This document shows positions 1 through 8,640 of a stretch of 13,876 nt of DNA, piece after piece (the stretch's first letter is position 1; every line of letters starts with the position of its first letter). The notes beneath the pieces were generated by a model that had not been told where the DNA came from, made no database searches, and saw only the letters and a list, made by a program, of their open reading frames with translations. The DNA comes from Euperipatoides rowelli (lineage: Eukaryota; Onychophora; Udeonychophora; Euonychophora; Peripatopsidae), in NCBI GenBank assembly GCA_003024985.2, contig PXIH01S0056871.1. One strand, given 5' to 3'. Both the position numbers and the translations under genes were made by a program.

Positions 1-119
1 GAGACACAGAGAAAAAAAAGTTCACATATTTATAGTCATTCAAAATAAAAGCAATGTTATAAACAAAAGTATGTATTTGTAAATTATCCCTACCTTGGTA
101 TTCTAAATACTTAGGGGAG

Positions 120-136
120 AAAAAAAAATTTTTTTT
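120..136. repeat. A9T8 palindromic homopolymer pair
   Basis: Nine A followed directly by eight T. It is a simple AT-rich self-complementary tract with no associated gene. The rest of 1-330 is AT-rich sequence in which I see nothing else. Confidence 0.8.
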
Positions 137-333
137 CACTATTGTCCTTCAAACATAATATTTTAATATTATTAACTTTATAGTTTTAAATAACTAAAAA
201 TTATGAAATAAATCATTTATTACATCCGACTGTAAAAACTTGAATGCATTTAAAATAATCTGATTAAATATTTCTGATTTTGAATGTTTATTTCAACTTA
301 CGATCCTAGTTTAATTTTATTCATTTTAAATAA

Positions 334-356
334 ATTTCCTCTCACAGAGAGGAAAT
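334..356. repeat. perfect 10-bp hairpin with ACA loop
   Basis: ATTTCCTCTC at 334-343 is exactly complementary to GAGAGGAAAT at 347-356, with a 3-nt ACA loop. It is more GC-rich than its surroundings. On the minus strand it lies just beyond the AT-rich tail of the tRNA-like element at 540-625, so it could be part of that element or a remnant of another. No function can be assigned from sequence. Confidence 0.7.
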
Positions 357-386
357 ACTATTTATTGTTACTTGAAAAAATACATA

Positions 387-439
387 ATTATAATAATTAT
401 ACAATATTTAATNATTATAATAATTATACAATATTTAAT
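387..439. repeat. 27-bp tandem duplication with an N at the junction
   Basis: The 26 bases at 387-412 recur exactly at 414-439, separated by the single N at 413, so the period is 27. The unit is pure AT except for one C. It lies in the AT-rich tail side of the minus-strand tRNA-like element and may be a variable-number tail repeat of it. The N suggests that read support was inconsistent at the repeat junction. Confidence 0.9.
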
Positions 440-625
440 ATACAATCTTAAATACAAGTACAAATCTTCCTTCCGTCTATAAACTGGAACGGATACATTT
501 TTATTATGGGAAAAAAAACACCTAAAATCCGATTCAATTTGTACGGGAAAAGGGTTTTCCTGTATTCGAACTAGCGGATGACTGACGCTGAAGCGCAGAG
601 CGAACCGTCTTATCCGCTCAACTTT
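440..625 (-). mobile_element. candidate tRNA-derived SINE (tRNA-like head at 559-622)
   Basis: On the minus strand, the complement of 605-622 reads GTTGAGCGGATAAGACGG. This closely matches the D-arm/A-box of class II (Ser/Leu) tRNAs (GAGYGGTTAAGGCG). About 35 bases downstream, the complement of 559-571 contains GTTCGAATAC, a good pol III B-box (GTTCGANNC). A possible anticodon-arm CGCT/AGCG pair lies between them. The T-stem and acceptor stem do not pair, so this is not a functional tRNA gene. The block is markedly GC-richer than its flanks and is followed by roughly 100 bases ending in an AT-rich tail, which is the layout of a tRNA-derived SINE. The 3' limit is uncertain, and a lone tRNA pseudogene is the main alternative. 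Confidence 0.5.
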
Positions 626-1946
626 AAAAATTCAATAAAAATAACTTGGAAAGATATATATTCTCTTTTTTTTACATTGTTTTAAAGACTAATTAAATTC
701 TTTTAAAACAATCATTTATTAATAAAACAATAAGTGGTTTACTTTAATGTTTCTTTCCGATTATAAGTTGTCATTTTTATGGTTAAAATATTTAAAATAT
801 CAGGCCCCAAATTGATTGACCAAACTCCAACCAAACAAACTTCATAGTCTTTGGTTTTACTAAGCTGTAATACATTATTATCTATACTCATATTTCATTC
901 AAAACTGGTTCAAAAATATTTATTTTTCTAACTTTTTGTATACCCTATCTTTTAGACATCCAGTCCTTTTATTTGATAATTTTGGATCATGCCTATAGTG
1001 ATCAGCTTTAAAGAAATCTAAACACTAAATAACTTGATTCTAGTAATTAGAACCTACTGGATAATAAAATATGATAAATGTTTGTCATGCTGACATAGAA
1101 TGAACTAAACAGAAGTAAGAAGTGTTTTAGGTGTGATTGAAGATTGTTTGAAGATTAAATTTACAATTTCATAGATCAAGTTTAGACATTAAAAAACAAT
1201 AACAAAAGATTTTCTCTTCTATTAAACTGAAAAGGAAAGATTAAAATATTGTTTTAGGTGGAAATAAAGGTCTGAAGCAATTAATTAAATTAAACAAACT
1301 GGACATGCAATTAATTATTCAAATTTGGGGTTTATTACAATACAACTGCACACACAAAAGCATTTAATTTTGGAATCAACGTTTATTATGGAATGCAAAC
1401 CTGAATTGAATATCTATGATATTGTTTAAATTCTTTTTATTTTTAATGAAAAAGGAAAAGGTTTAATGTTTTTAGTCCTTATTTTTAAATACCAGTCAAG
1501 TTTTATATGTAAGTATTTTGAGAACAAATTCAAAGAACTTTGTGCCTTTTAAAGTAATACTGTATGGTATGACTTGTTATTAGTTATTTCATTTCTTACA
1601 GTGAGTGCCTTGAAAATACCATAAATAAGGTCGAAATGATAGATATATCATTTAGTTTATATTAAATAAATTATTTTTATGTTGAATGCAGTTTACAAGA
1701 GTTTTATGTGTTTTAAAAACTTATATATAGCTGCACTATAATTCCACTGTTTTGTTTTCATAAATTAAGCAAAATAATTATTTAAAAAAGCTAAATTGAA
1801 GGGTACCTATATATCCTCTGAATAATGCCCAACCATACTAATTATAAAAATTTGCAGGAGTAATAAGGCTGTTTTGTAATTTGTAAGCAATTTTATAGCT
1901 GTAAAAAGGTGATATTATTTGCATATAATGATTAAAAAGTAGTGAT
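626..1946. other. AT-rich stretch with no recognisable gene
   Basis: Stops are frequent in all frames. I see no coding stretch, RNA gene or clear transposon end. Several ATTTAAAT-like low-complexity segments are present. It is probably intergenic or intronic. Confidence 0.6.
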
Positions 1947-1960
1947 GGGGGGGGGGGGGG
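1947..1960 (+). repeat. G14 homopolymer
   Basis: Fourteen consecutive G residues sit in a region with very little G or C. The run can form intra- or intermolecular G-quadruplex or triplex structures and is prone to replication slippage and sequencing error, so its true length is uncertain. Confidence 0.95.
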
Positions 1961-3224
1961 CAGAATTTAAGAGTAGGCTATTTGGATAGTATATTGACAA
2001 GTAGGTGTTTTTTTTTAAATAAGTAGATGACTTTTGTTTATATGGTCGCTTTTATTTTGAATGCTGTATGTGTATTATAAATATATGCAGTAAATACTGA
2101 ATGTACAGTATATAGATAGATATTCTCAAATCTTTAAAATCACTTAAAAATAATGAAATTAGTATAATTATCATTTATATTAAATGACCTATTCATAAAA
2201 TACATTGTATCCTATGGAGAGGCAACCTTACAATTATGTTAAAAAATGATATAAGAAAACTGTTTTATTAATATGAACAAATTTTATTTGAACCTTCCAT
2301 GTAAATGATAATCTATTCATTGCACTATCACTCTTTTAAAAATTAAGCTTATGTTTATATAAGGTATTTACTATATTAAAACAAACTTTCTCCATCAAAA
2401 TTTCAAAGTGGATTTTTTTTTTTATATTTATGTTAAAGTGGATTTCTTTTTGTCTAAAACATATTTTTTCCTTTTCATTCTGTGTTAAGTTAAAACATCA
2501 AAAAATTAACAACCAATGTTTTTGATTGGTTATCCCTTTGGCAAATAAAAACAACCAATAATTGAAGTTTTCTCCTTGATATAAATAGGACTAAAAAATA
2601 TGTTTCCAACTTTATATATTAACATGATTTATTTAAAGTAATTAGAGTAATTTTTTTAAAAAAATCAATTCACAATTATTTCCTCTGATCGAATTAAACA
2701 ACTATGGCACTTTTCTCAACTAAGATTTATTATAATGGTTGAGGTAGTCTTATGTAATCTTACTCACAGGTATCACATGATATAATCAACCAGAGCATTT
2801 CTATATCCTATAGTGATCAAACTTTAAATAGTATGAAAATATTTCCTTTGATTTTCTGATCATGCACAAATTGGAAAGGAAACAGCCAAGTAAAGAGAAA
2901 TCTGTTTAAGATTATTTATTAAAGTAATCATGTACATAGGGGCTCAAGTTTTATTTTTTAATGATAAGTAATGAATAGACATTGGTTTTACATAATATTA
3001 TCGTTCAAATAGATCATATTAAAGTTATTTCATAATGATATTTACTGTATTGTAGTGGTAACTATTTCATAGAATACATGTATTTACTGATATGTCAGAT
3101 AGTGTGAGTTATAAATTTTACTAATTTCATTATTTTTAAGCAATTTTAAAGTTTTAAAATGCTAATAATATTAAAATACAATCAATAAAGAATAAAGTAA
3201 AATATTTTTTTAATGTATTTAGGA
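1961..3224. other. AT-rich stretch with minor repeats, no gene seen
   Basis: No coding stretch is recognisable. Small structures seen are AAAGTGGATTT repeated 30 bp apart (2405-2415 and 2435-2445), and a 7-bp hairpin AACCAAT/ATTGGTT (2511-2517 with 2525-2531) followed by a third AACCAAT at 2553-2559. These CCAAT-type words could be promoter boxes, but nothing around them supports a transcription start, so no promoter is called. Confidence 0.5.
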
Positions 3225-3254
3225 GTAGGCCTACGTGGTAAAATAGTGGGTAAG

Positions 3255-3376
3255 TGTGAAATCAATGGACAGTGACCATTACATCTGAAGAACTTATATA
3301 AACAGTATGTAATGTTTATAATGTTTATATACAAGTTGTTCAACAGATGTAATGGACATGATTCATTGATTTCACA
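3255..3376. repeat. 122-nt imperfect inverted repeat (foldback, MITE- or hairpin-RNA-like)
   Basis: The two halves fold back in three paired blocks. TGTGAAATCAATG (3255-3267) pairs with 3364-3376 over 13 bp. CCATTACATCTG (3276-3287) pairs with 3344-3355 over 12 bp. AACTT plus ATATAAACA (3291-3304) pairs with 3322-3337, with a 2-nt AC bulge, over 14 bp. An 8x8 internal loop and a 3x6 internal loop separate the blocks, and the terminal loop is about 17 nt. The loop region includes a 9-bp tandem duplication (3312-3320/3321-3329). TA dinucleotides flank both sides, compatible with a Tc1/mariner-type MITE remnant. A hairpin-RNA precursor is an alternative. No transposase or transcript evidence is visible. 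Confidence 0.75.
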
Positions 3377-3562
3377 TATAGGCTACTGTATAATAGGAAA
3401 GGCTTATCAGAATTTCGGTAACTGGACACAATCTGTAAAGTCTATGTTTATAATACCATTATGGATTAAGTCATTATTTCCAATCAAGTTTAACTCACAC
3501 CTAATCCAAAAAAAAAAAAAAAAATTCATGGTTAAACCATGAGTGTAATATATAAAACATTT

Positions 3563-3585
3563 ACATACACACACACATACACACA
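3563..3585 (+). repeat. short CA microsatellite
   Basis: An interrupted (CA)n tract, ACATACACACACACATACACACA. It is a simple sequence repeat with no coding content. Confidence 0.9.
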
Positions 3586-3853
3586 GCAAAATATACACAT
3601 ATAAAAATAGGCCGTTTTTTTTCCTTCTTATAATATTTTTCTTTTACCGTTTCAGCAAAAGTAGTTAAAATGTTTTTTTTGACAATAAACTATAACTGAA
3701 CAAAACTTATTAACTGAAAGAGGTAGGCTTCTTTAGTAAAAAGATATTTTTTTTTTTTTTCAACAAAAAAAAAATCATTCAAGGAAATCATCGTTTTACA
3801 CTTTTAAAAATAGTACCTTATTAAAATTTAAAAAAATTTAATGTTAGGTGTTA

Positions 3854-3869
3854 TTTTTTTTTTTTTTTT
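3854..3869. repeat. T16 homopolymer (A16 on the minus strand)
   Basis: Sixteen consecutive T. On the minus strand this is an A-run about 30 bases beyond the stop codon of the candidate terminal exon at 3901-4058. That could reflect a retrocopied poly(A) tail or just another of the many A/T runs here. I see no AATAAA signal immediately before it. Confidence 0.8.
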
Positions 3870-3900
3870 GAGGGGTGGGAGTATTTTTACATTTGTTAAT

Positions 3901-4058
3901 TCACCCTACACAATAAGTATGTAATAATAATAATACAACTATAAATAGAGATTTTGACACAAACAGTTGAAGTGATGAAGCAGAGTTTCGTGTTTTAGCT
4001 CTTGGACCCGAGATGGCACTTATCATGTCTTTATCTAATCGCATCCCTTCTGAGAAAC
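3901..4058 (-). CDS. candidate terminal exon, possible GPI-anchor C-terminus
   Basis: On the minus strand, intron-like sequence ends in TGTTTATTGTTTTGTAG, a good pyrimidine tract plus AG at 4059-4061. It is followed by an open stretch of 51 codons to a TGA at 3901-3903. The start of the encoded segment is hydrophilic (FSEGMRLDKDMISAISGPRA), followed by a small-residue patch NSASS. It ends in a hydrophobic tail, LFIVVLLLLHTYCVG, right before the stop. Small residues, a short spacer and a C-terminal hydrophobic segment form the layout of a GPI-attachment signal; a C-terminal membrane anchor is also possible. The exon would begin with the last two bases of a split codon. I do not recognise the protein family, and no upstream exon is identified in the window. 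Chance is not excluded, because the hydrophobic tail uses AT-rich codons common in background DNA. Confidence 0.35.
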
Positions 4059-4061
4059 CTA

Positions 4062-4545
4062 CAAAACAATAAACAGACTGTAAGTATTTAATAAAATGAA
4101 GAAGCCATTTAGTCACTGTAGTTGAAAATCATATTGACTTTTGAGATAGTGAATAGAAGGCTAAGTAATGGTAGAACATGTGCTTTGTAAATGCCATTTA
4201 TCAAAATTAATAAATACTTTCAAGGGATAAGATAGCAATTTTCTTAAAGTTTTCTTGACACTAAATTATTCTGATACAAGGATTGTGAAAAACTTTTGTA
4301 ACAAAAATAATAAATTTATTTTTTGTTTAAAATTGTGAAATTACACTACAATGGGCTAGAATAAATTCACTTCACAATGTGTTCGGCTTTACTGCATTAG
4401 TTAGAAAAATTATAAAAACTTCTTTAGTACCGTACCCAGGATCATTTGTCAAGCTGTACTCATAGGCAGAACATTAAATGTATTGGTACAAATAGGCCAT
4501 GGATTTTAAAACTATCAAACTAACAATTAATGGAGTAATAATTAA
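4062..4545. other. AT-rich stretch with no recognisable gene
   Basis: If the exon at 3901-4058 is real, this would be minus-strand intron sequence. Otherwise it is unannotated intergenic DNA. No RNA gene or repeat structure was seen. Confidence 0.4.
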
Positions 4546-5090
4546 AATTATTGTGATAGTGTATGGATGGAGTGTAGAGTGGTACTTTCTAATAAAATCC
4601 AGTTGGTTCAGAATATGGCAGCAAGATATATTGTTTATAGAAATAGTGAAGGTAGTACTAAATCTGCTCTGGCTGAGTTGAATTGGTCCTCATTAGATAA
4701 ATTGAGATGTGTCTACTTTTTTTCTTCTTTTGTGGAAAATTTTAAAAACTGATTTACCAATTAATTTTCACCTCCGGTTCAAAATGTATCTAGGTAGACT
4801 GCAAGTAAAGGTTTAAAGATGTGTGAATTTAGAACAACATTTGGTACCAGGTCATTCATGGGATGTGGTCCAAGGTACTGGAATAAACTACCTAGTGAGT
4901 TTAGATTAATGAATAACAAGGATACTTTTAGGAGAGAGGTGTTAAAATTTGTAATTTTTATTTATTGAAATTCTGTCTTTTTTTTTTTCTAATACAATTT
5001 TTTTTTTATATATTTGTTTGATCTTGTTCTTTGCAACAAGGACCAGGAAGAACACTTGTTTGAAGGTGCTGCTGAGGATAATAATAATAA
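4546..5090 (+). mobile_element. 5'-truncated LINE (non-LTR retrotransposon) 3' end with RT C-terminal coding
   Basis: The segment encodes the region C-terminal to the reverse-transcriptase core that is typical of CR1/L2/jockey-group elements. It begins NYCDSVW (4546), then LSNKIQLVQNMAARYIVY, ALAELNWSSLDKLR, and after a shifted stretch FGTRSFMGCGPRYWNKLPSE and FRREVLKFVIFIY, with a stop at 4966-4968. The WNxLP and FRRE blocks are family hallmarks. Between about 4745 and 4815 the reading frame moves by +1 (LPINFHLRFKMYLGRLQ) and then returns, so two compensating indels explain the apparent stops at 4750, 4762 and 4795. A 3' UTR follows, containing an AACAAG/CTTGTT stem (5035-5040/5055-5060) and an (ATA)n tail at 5078-5090. 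The catalytic YxDD and endonuclease domains are absent, so this is a dead copy. The exact clade is not determined. Confidence 0.85.
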
Positions 5091-5760
5091 ACAAAATCAA
5101 AGCAGGCATTAGATAACATGGTATACATTCTTAATGCAGCTGAAATTGATTATTCTAATGTTAAGAAAGCAAGGTATATTGGCTTAGATTAGCCTAATGA
5201 TTGCAAATGTAAATATCAAAAACATTTCACAAGACATTTCTTGCTCAGGCTACTAATTTGCTTAAGGGACTCACGTAGAGAAATTTAAGCAATTACTGTA
5301 ACATGAACAATTGTTGATAACCACAAGCACAAACAAAGCTAAAGGTTTAAAATAATTTGTGTAAATAATTATATTTTATATACATTGTACATAATTTATG
5401 ACTTGATTTGTATGGTTTGAAAAAAAAATATTGGTTTTAAAAAAACAACAAAAGGACTGAAAGTTGCTGTGCCACCATTGAAAGCATTTTAAACCTGACA
5501 TTTACTAACACACAATTCTACTTTTATGTTGCCTTTGATTCAAAACCCAGGAATAGGAACATCATTTTCTACTACAGTTTACTTTTTTAAAGAATGGAGC
5601 CAAGTAAGTGAATGAGTGAATGGAGAATAGACACACAAAGATGAAGTGTGATGATTAGTGTTAGTAGTAGTTAATTATTTAGAGGAAGCTGATTTTGTGA
5701 TATTTCAAACTTTAAAAAAATATACAGTATATAGAAATAGGATATATGGAAGTGGCTTTT
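5091..5760. other. AT-rich stretch with no recognisable gene
   Basis: The segment lies between two LINE remnants. No coding stretch, tandem repeat or RNA gene is visible. It may contain decayed upstream parts of the second LINE, but I could not support any. Confidence 0.4.
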
Positions 5761-5802
5761 GAAAGCAGTCTGAAAGATTTTAAAGGTAAAATTGTGCACA
5801 GA

Positions 5803-5966
5803 AAAGTACTCCTCCATGGTAAGAAACCAAGAGGATTATGACAGACACATTGGAGAGGGACAAGATAAGACTCACAAACTGGGGCATGGACTTAGCACAA
5901 TGGATCATGGTTAAAAACGCAGTCTAGCTGTGGGGAGAAACAAAAGACCTAAATGGTGATGAATAA
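5803..5966 (+). mobile_element. degraded LINE C-terminus (basic GKRPRG-type tail), second lineage
   Basis: One frame reads KVLLHGKKPRG, then a stop, then QTHWRG (5803-5856). The adjacent frame continues DKIRLTNWGMDLAQWIMVKN, AV, a stop, then LWGETKDLNGDE and a terminal TAA at 5964-5966. This matches the C-terminal pattern of many non-LTR elements: a basic GKRPRGRP block, then a tryptophan, then a D(I/L)xxWG(I/M)DLAxA segment, then Asp-Arg-x-x-W near the end. One frameshift and two in-frame stops make it a pseudogene. The C-terminus differs in type from the WNxLP element at 4546-5090, so it records an independent insertion. No 3' tail repeat is clearly seen. Confidence 0.5.
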
Positions 5967-7205
5967 TGAGAATTATGGTGAAAAAAAAATATTCAATAAT
6001 ATTAAATTAATCATGTAGATGAATATTGGCATGATGTAAAATTAACATGACTTGTTTAACCTTTTAGAAAAGGAATGTCTGTTTACATAAAAAATGAATG
6101 ATTGGAAAGTTTACTATTTTAAATACAATTCCTTTATTTTAAATATTGAAATTGTAATCTTATTTGGTCACTATAAGTTGCTAAGTACCGGTAAATCACT
6201 GGCTCCAGAAGAAATTACTGTACCTTAAATTGAAGTTGATTTGGAATAGTTTTCTTACAATCACTTCAAATATTTTTATTTTAACTATAATTTATATTTA
6301 AAACTAAATGAATAATTAAAATCTTTGCATATGAGTATCTAACTCAACGATGAGTAATAATCATCAAGGAACTTAGAATGATCAAAATATATAAACTTTC
6401 AAATAGGCTAGGATATTTTTTAAAAAAACATTTCATCTCTAAAAAGTTAAACAAATATGGTAATACAAAATAATTGAAGCTACTAGTTCTAAATGTTGTA
6501 ACATTTCTAAAACTTTTCAAGAATTTGCTATACTTTTTCAACTGGCATTATATTTTGCATTAAATAAAGGCAAAAAAATTAAATTTTGTCCCTGCATGGA
6601 TGGCAGGAGTTGGTTTAGCTTCATACTTCAGATCTAGGATTCAAGGATGCAAACTAAGTTTAAATGATTTGCATGTTTAAGGAAAACTATCTAGAACTCT
6701 TTCTTATCTTTGTTATCTGCCAAATTTGATGATGACATAGACTGAACAAAGTAAAGATACAAGAAAACTGAAAAATTTTAAATTATTAATAGAGTAAACA
6801 TTAGTTTGTCATCAAAATTTCAAAAATTCAGGTTGGTTGACTAACGGGCTAATTAGTATCCTGTGTGCAGAAGACAGACACTTTATGGGTTGTATATTTT
6901 TGGAAGGGGAGTGTGTCAGGGTGTTTGTGTTATGTATAAATAGTAAAATTTGCATCCTATCTTACTAAGCATTTGAATACATATAAAATTGATAATAAAA
7001 TGATTCCCGAGCTGCTCTTATAAACAAACTTATGAAGAAACTGGTATGGCTGGAACAAAAGTATAGTGAAAGAAATTCTTGTCCTTCTGGAATAAAATAA
7101 TCATAAACATTTGTGGCTTGTAGAATGTGTGTGTGAGAGATATAAGTGCTACAACTACATTTAAGGGAGGAGAGAAATACTACAGAAATAGAATATTGGT
7201 AATTC
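5967..7205. other. AT-rich stretch with no recognisable gene
   Basis: Two open stretches of 65 and 80 codons on the minus strand (6344-6541 and 6965-7207) have low-complexity hydrophobic compositions and no motif, so they are not called. TACCGGTA occurs at 6186-6193. No RNA gene or clear mobile element was seen. Confidence 0.4.
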
Positions 7206-7310
7206 ATGTCAAAACAACCTACTGACGAACATCACCTGAACACAGATAAGGCATTTGATGAACAAGCCCTTGCTGGTAAATCAACTAACAAACGTAAACA
7301 GATTAAATAG
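7206..7310 (+). CDS. short hydrophilic ORF, possible first coding exon
   Basis: ATG at 7206 opens 34 codons to a TAG at 7308-7310. The product starts MSKQPTDEHHLNTDKAFDEQ and ends in a basic stretch, KSTNKRKQIK. Its charged, low-hydrophobic composition is unlike the F/Y/I/K/N background of shadow ORFs here. An in-frame TAA lies just before the ATG. An alternative reading is a first coding exon ending at a plausible donor, CTTGCTG|GTAAAT, near 7274. No homolog is recognised and no promoter is visible. Short ORFs of this length arise by chance, so this is weak. Confidence 0.25.
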   Translation: MSKQPTDEHHLNTDKAFDEQALAGKSTNKRKQIK

Positions 7311-7769
7311 GTTAAAATTAAAAGGAAGGAAATGTAAAATTTAAATAAGGTTGACTCCGACAATTATTGTGGTTTAAATACTCTATCAAAATAATACTTA
7401 TGTCTAGCCTAATAGATATTTCAAATAAAAAAAAAAAAACTTACATGCACTTTTATGTATTGACAAATGAAATTTTGGCGGAGGGAAGTTTCAGCTTCTC
7501 AGGAGGATCACGGCTTGACAGGGGAAACAGTTTTTATGAATGAAAAGTTTTCTATGGAGTGTTGAGCTCAACTAAGCCGTAAGAAAAATGTAATTAAGAT
7601 CTGTTTACAAGTAATTGAGTACTTTTGCTGATAATGTAGTTTTATATAAACAAAATGGGTGTTTAGTGCAGCACGTGTACGAATGCGATATGAATGCATA
7701 AAAAAATATTGCTAGCACTTTTTTTTTAAATTAAAATCCCCAAGATTAAATAGCCTATAGGCTAATAAA
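7311..7769. other. AT-rich stretch with no recognisable gene
   Basis: No coding or structured element is supported. It includes an A12 run near 7428-7439 and a modestly GC-richer patch at 7475-7530 without recognisable content. Confidence 0.4.
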
Positions 7770-7830
7770 AACATAAAATAAAAAAAAATAAAAAAAAAAC
7801 AATAAAATATATTAAAAATAAAAATAGATT
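7770..7830 (+). repeat. A-rich low-complexity tract
   Basis: About 60 bases consisting almost only of A with scattered T and two C. It directly precedes the 60-bp tandem hairpin repeats. It could be a decayed poly(A) or simple-repeat tail of an older insertion. Confidence 0.85.
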
Positions 7831-7838
7831 AGGACTAG

Positions 7839-8012
7839 GGACAACCTCGCTGGACTATAGTCTGTTGTTGTCCGACATATTTGTATTTGTATTTGTATTT
7901 ACAACCTCGCTGGACTGTGGTCTGTTGTTGTCCAACATATTTGTATTTATATTTCTAGGAACAACCTCGCTGGACTGTGGTCTGTTGTTGTCCAATATAT
8001 TTGTATTTGTAG
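7839..8012 (+). repeat. three tandem 60-bp copies of a hairpin plus (ATTTGT)n LINE-type 3' tail
   Basis: Units start at 7841, 7901 and 7961. Each reads ACAACCTCGCTGGACT, four variable bases, CTGTTGTTGTCC, then ATATTTGTATTTGT-type hexamers. In copy 1, GGACAAC (7839) pairs with GTTGTCC over 7 bp and encloses the 10-bp palindrome GACTATAGTC. Copies 2 and 3 carry TGG in place of TAG and lose perfect inner symmetry. A conserved stem-loop followed by short tandem hexamers is the typical 3' terminus of CR1/L2-like non-LTR elements, recognised by their reverse transcriptase. Here only the last 50-60 bases of such an element are present, tandemly tripled with an exact 60-bp period. No reverse-transcriptase coding adjoins them. 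Confidence 0.85.
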
Positions 8013-8640
8013 CCATCTGACTTTAAAATAGGACTTCTTTTTATAAGTGCTGGGGTTAAATAAATAAAAAGTTCAGGATCTCTGAGCAGAAACCATTTTT
8101 TAAACAGGAATAAAAGTTCAAATTGAAAATTCATGTGTAAATCTTGATGGCATTTAAGTAAACGGATTAATTCTTTAGCTGGTTCTGTTAATTGTTGATC
8201 TTTTATAAAAACATTGTAAAACTTTAAATCAAAATAATATTTAAGGTTAGCAGTGACTGTTTCTGCGCTTCAGTTTGCTGATCAGGATATGATAAAAATA
8301 ATTGATTACAGGTAGCAATAATTTCTAAGTTTGACTTAAAACAAATATTAAATACAGGAATTTTGTGAGCAGTCAGTCAGGCTCAGCTGATATCTTTTAT
8401 GCTTCTTCATGTTGGTGTGACGGGTAAGAACAGCCATTTTTCAGCTATTTGATACTATGGGAAAACAGGAATGGGTGTTGCTGAGTGTTGTTCGGCATTG
8501 GCCGCAGGAGACATTAGATTATTACATGATAAAAAAATTAAGTCAGGAATTGATGTCGTCAGAAGGTGCTTGTTTCAGCCGGGTCACTTCACAAATTTTA
8601 GTAATGGTGTTTCATCCAGAATTCTAATTTGCATAAATTT
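8009..8640 (-). pseudogene. decayed unrecognised protein-coding sequence (minus strand)
   Basis: One minus-strand frame from 8640 down to 8227 carries protein-like segments broken by six stops. They include FMQIRILDETPLLKFVK, KHLLTTSIPDLIFLSCNNLM, SPAANAEQHSATPIPVFP, YQIAEKWLFLPVTPT and, after the last of those six stops, a 50-codon open run with SNLEIIATCNQLFLSYPDQQ and TEAQKQSLLTLN. A one-base shift between 8269 and 8227 moves into a frame open for 104 codons: FYNVFIKDQQLTEPAKELIR, LLKCHQDLHMNFQFELLFLF, KKWFLLRDPELFIYLTPALI, KRSPILKSDGY. In DNA this AT-rich such open length is unexpected. The text looks alpha-helical and mixes charged and hydrophobic residues. The homologous part probably ends at 8009, where the tandem repeat begins. 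I do not recognise the family. It could be a retrocopy, a dead gene fragment, or live exons whose introns hide the stops. A 77-codon plus-strand ORF at 8471-8704 overlaps it and is probably its shadow. Confidence 0.5.

Noticed and set aside
559-622. Functional tRNA gene
   Set aside because: The A- and B-box words are good, but the T-stem and acceptor stem do not pair and no clear anticodon loop forms.
2511-2559. CCAAT-box promoter
   Set aside because: Three CCAAT/ATTGG words cluster, but there is no start, TATA arrangement or downstream coding sequence to support a promoter.
3312-3598. Overlapping ORFs on both strands (76 and 63 codons)
   Set aside because: They run through the foldback, an A-run (poly-lysine/phenylalanine) and the CA microsatellite, so their open frames are by-products of repeats.
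4499-4681. 60-codon plus-strand ORF overlapping the LINE
   Set aside because: It is an alternative frame of the LINE coding region, without the family motifs found in the frame starting at 4546.
6344-6541. 65-codon minus-strand ORF
   Set aside because: Its F/K/Y/L-rich composition is what AT-rich DNA gives by chance, and it has no supporting signal.
6965-7207. 80-codon minus-strand ORF
   Set aside because: Low-information serine/tyrosine/phenylalanine-rich text with no domain, no splice signals and no conserved motif.
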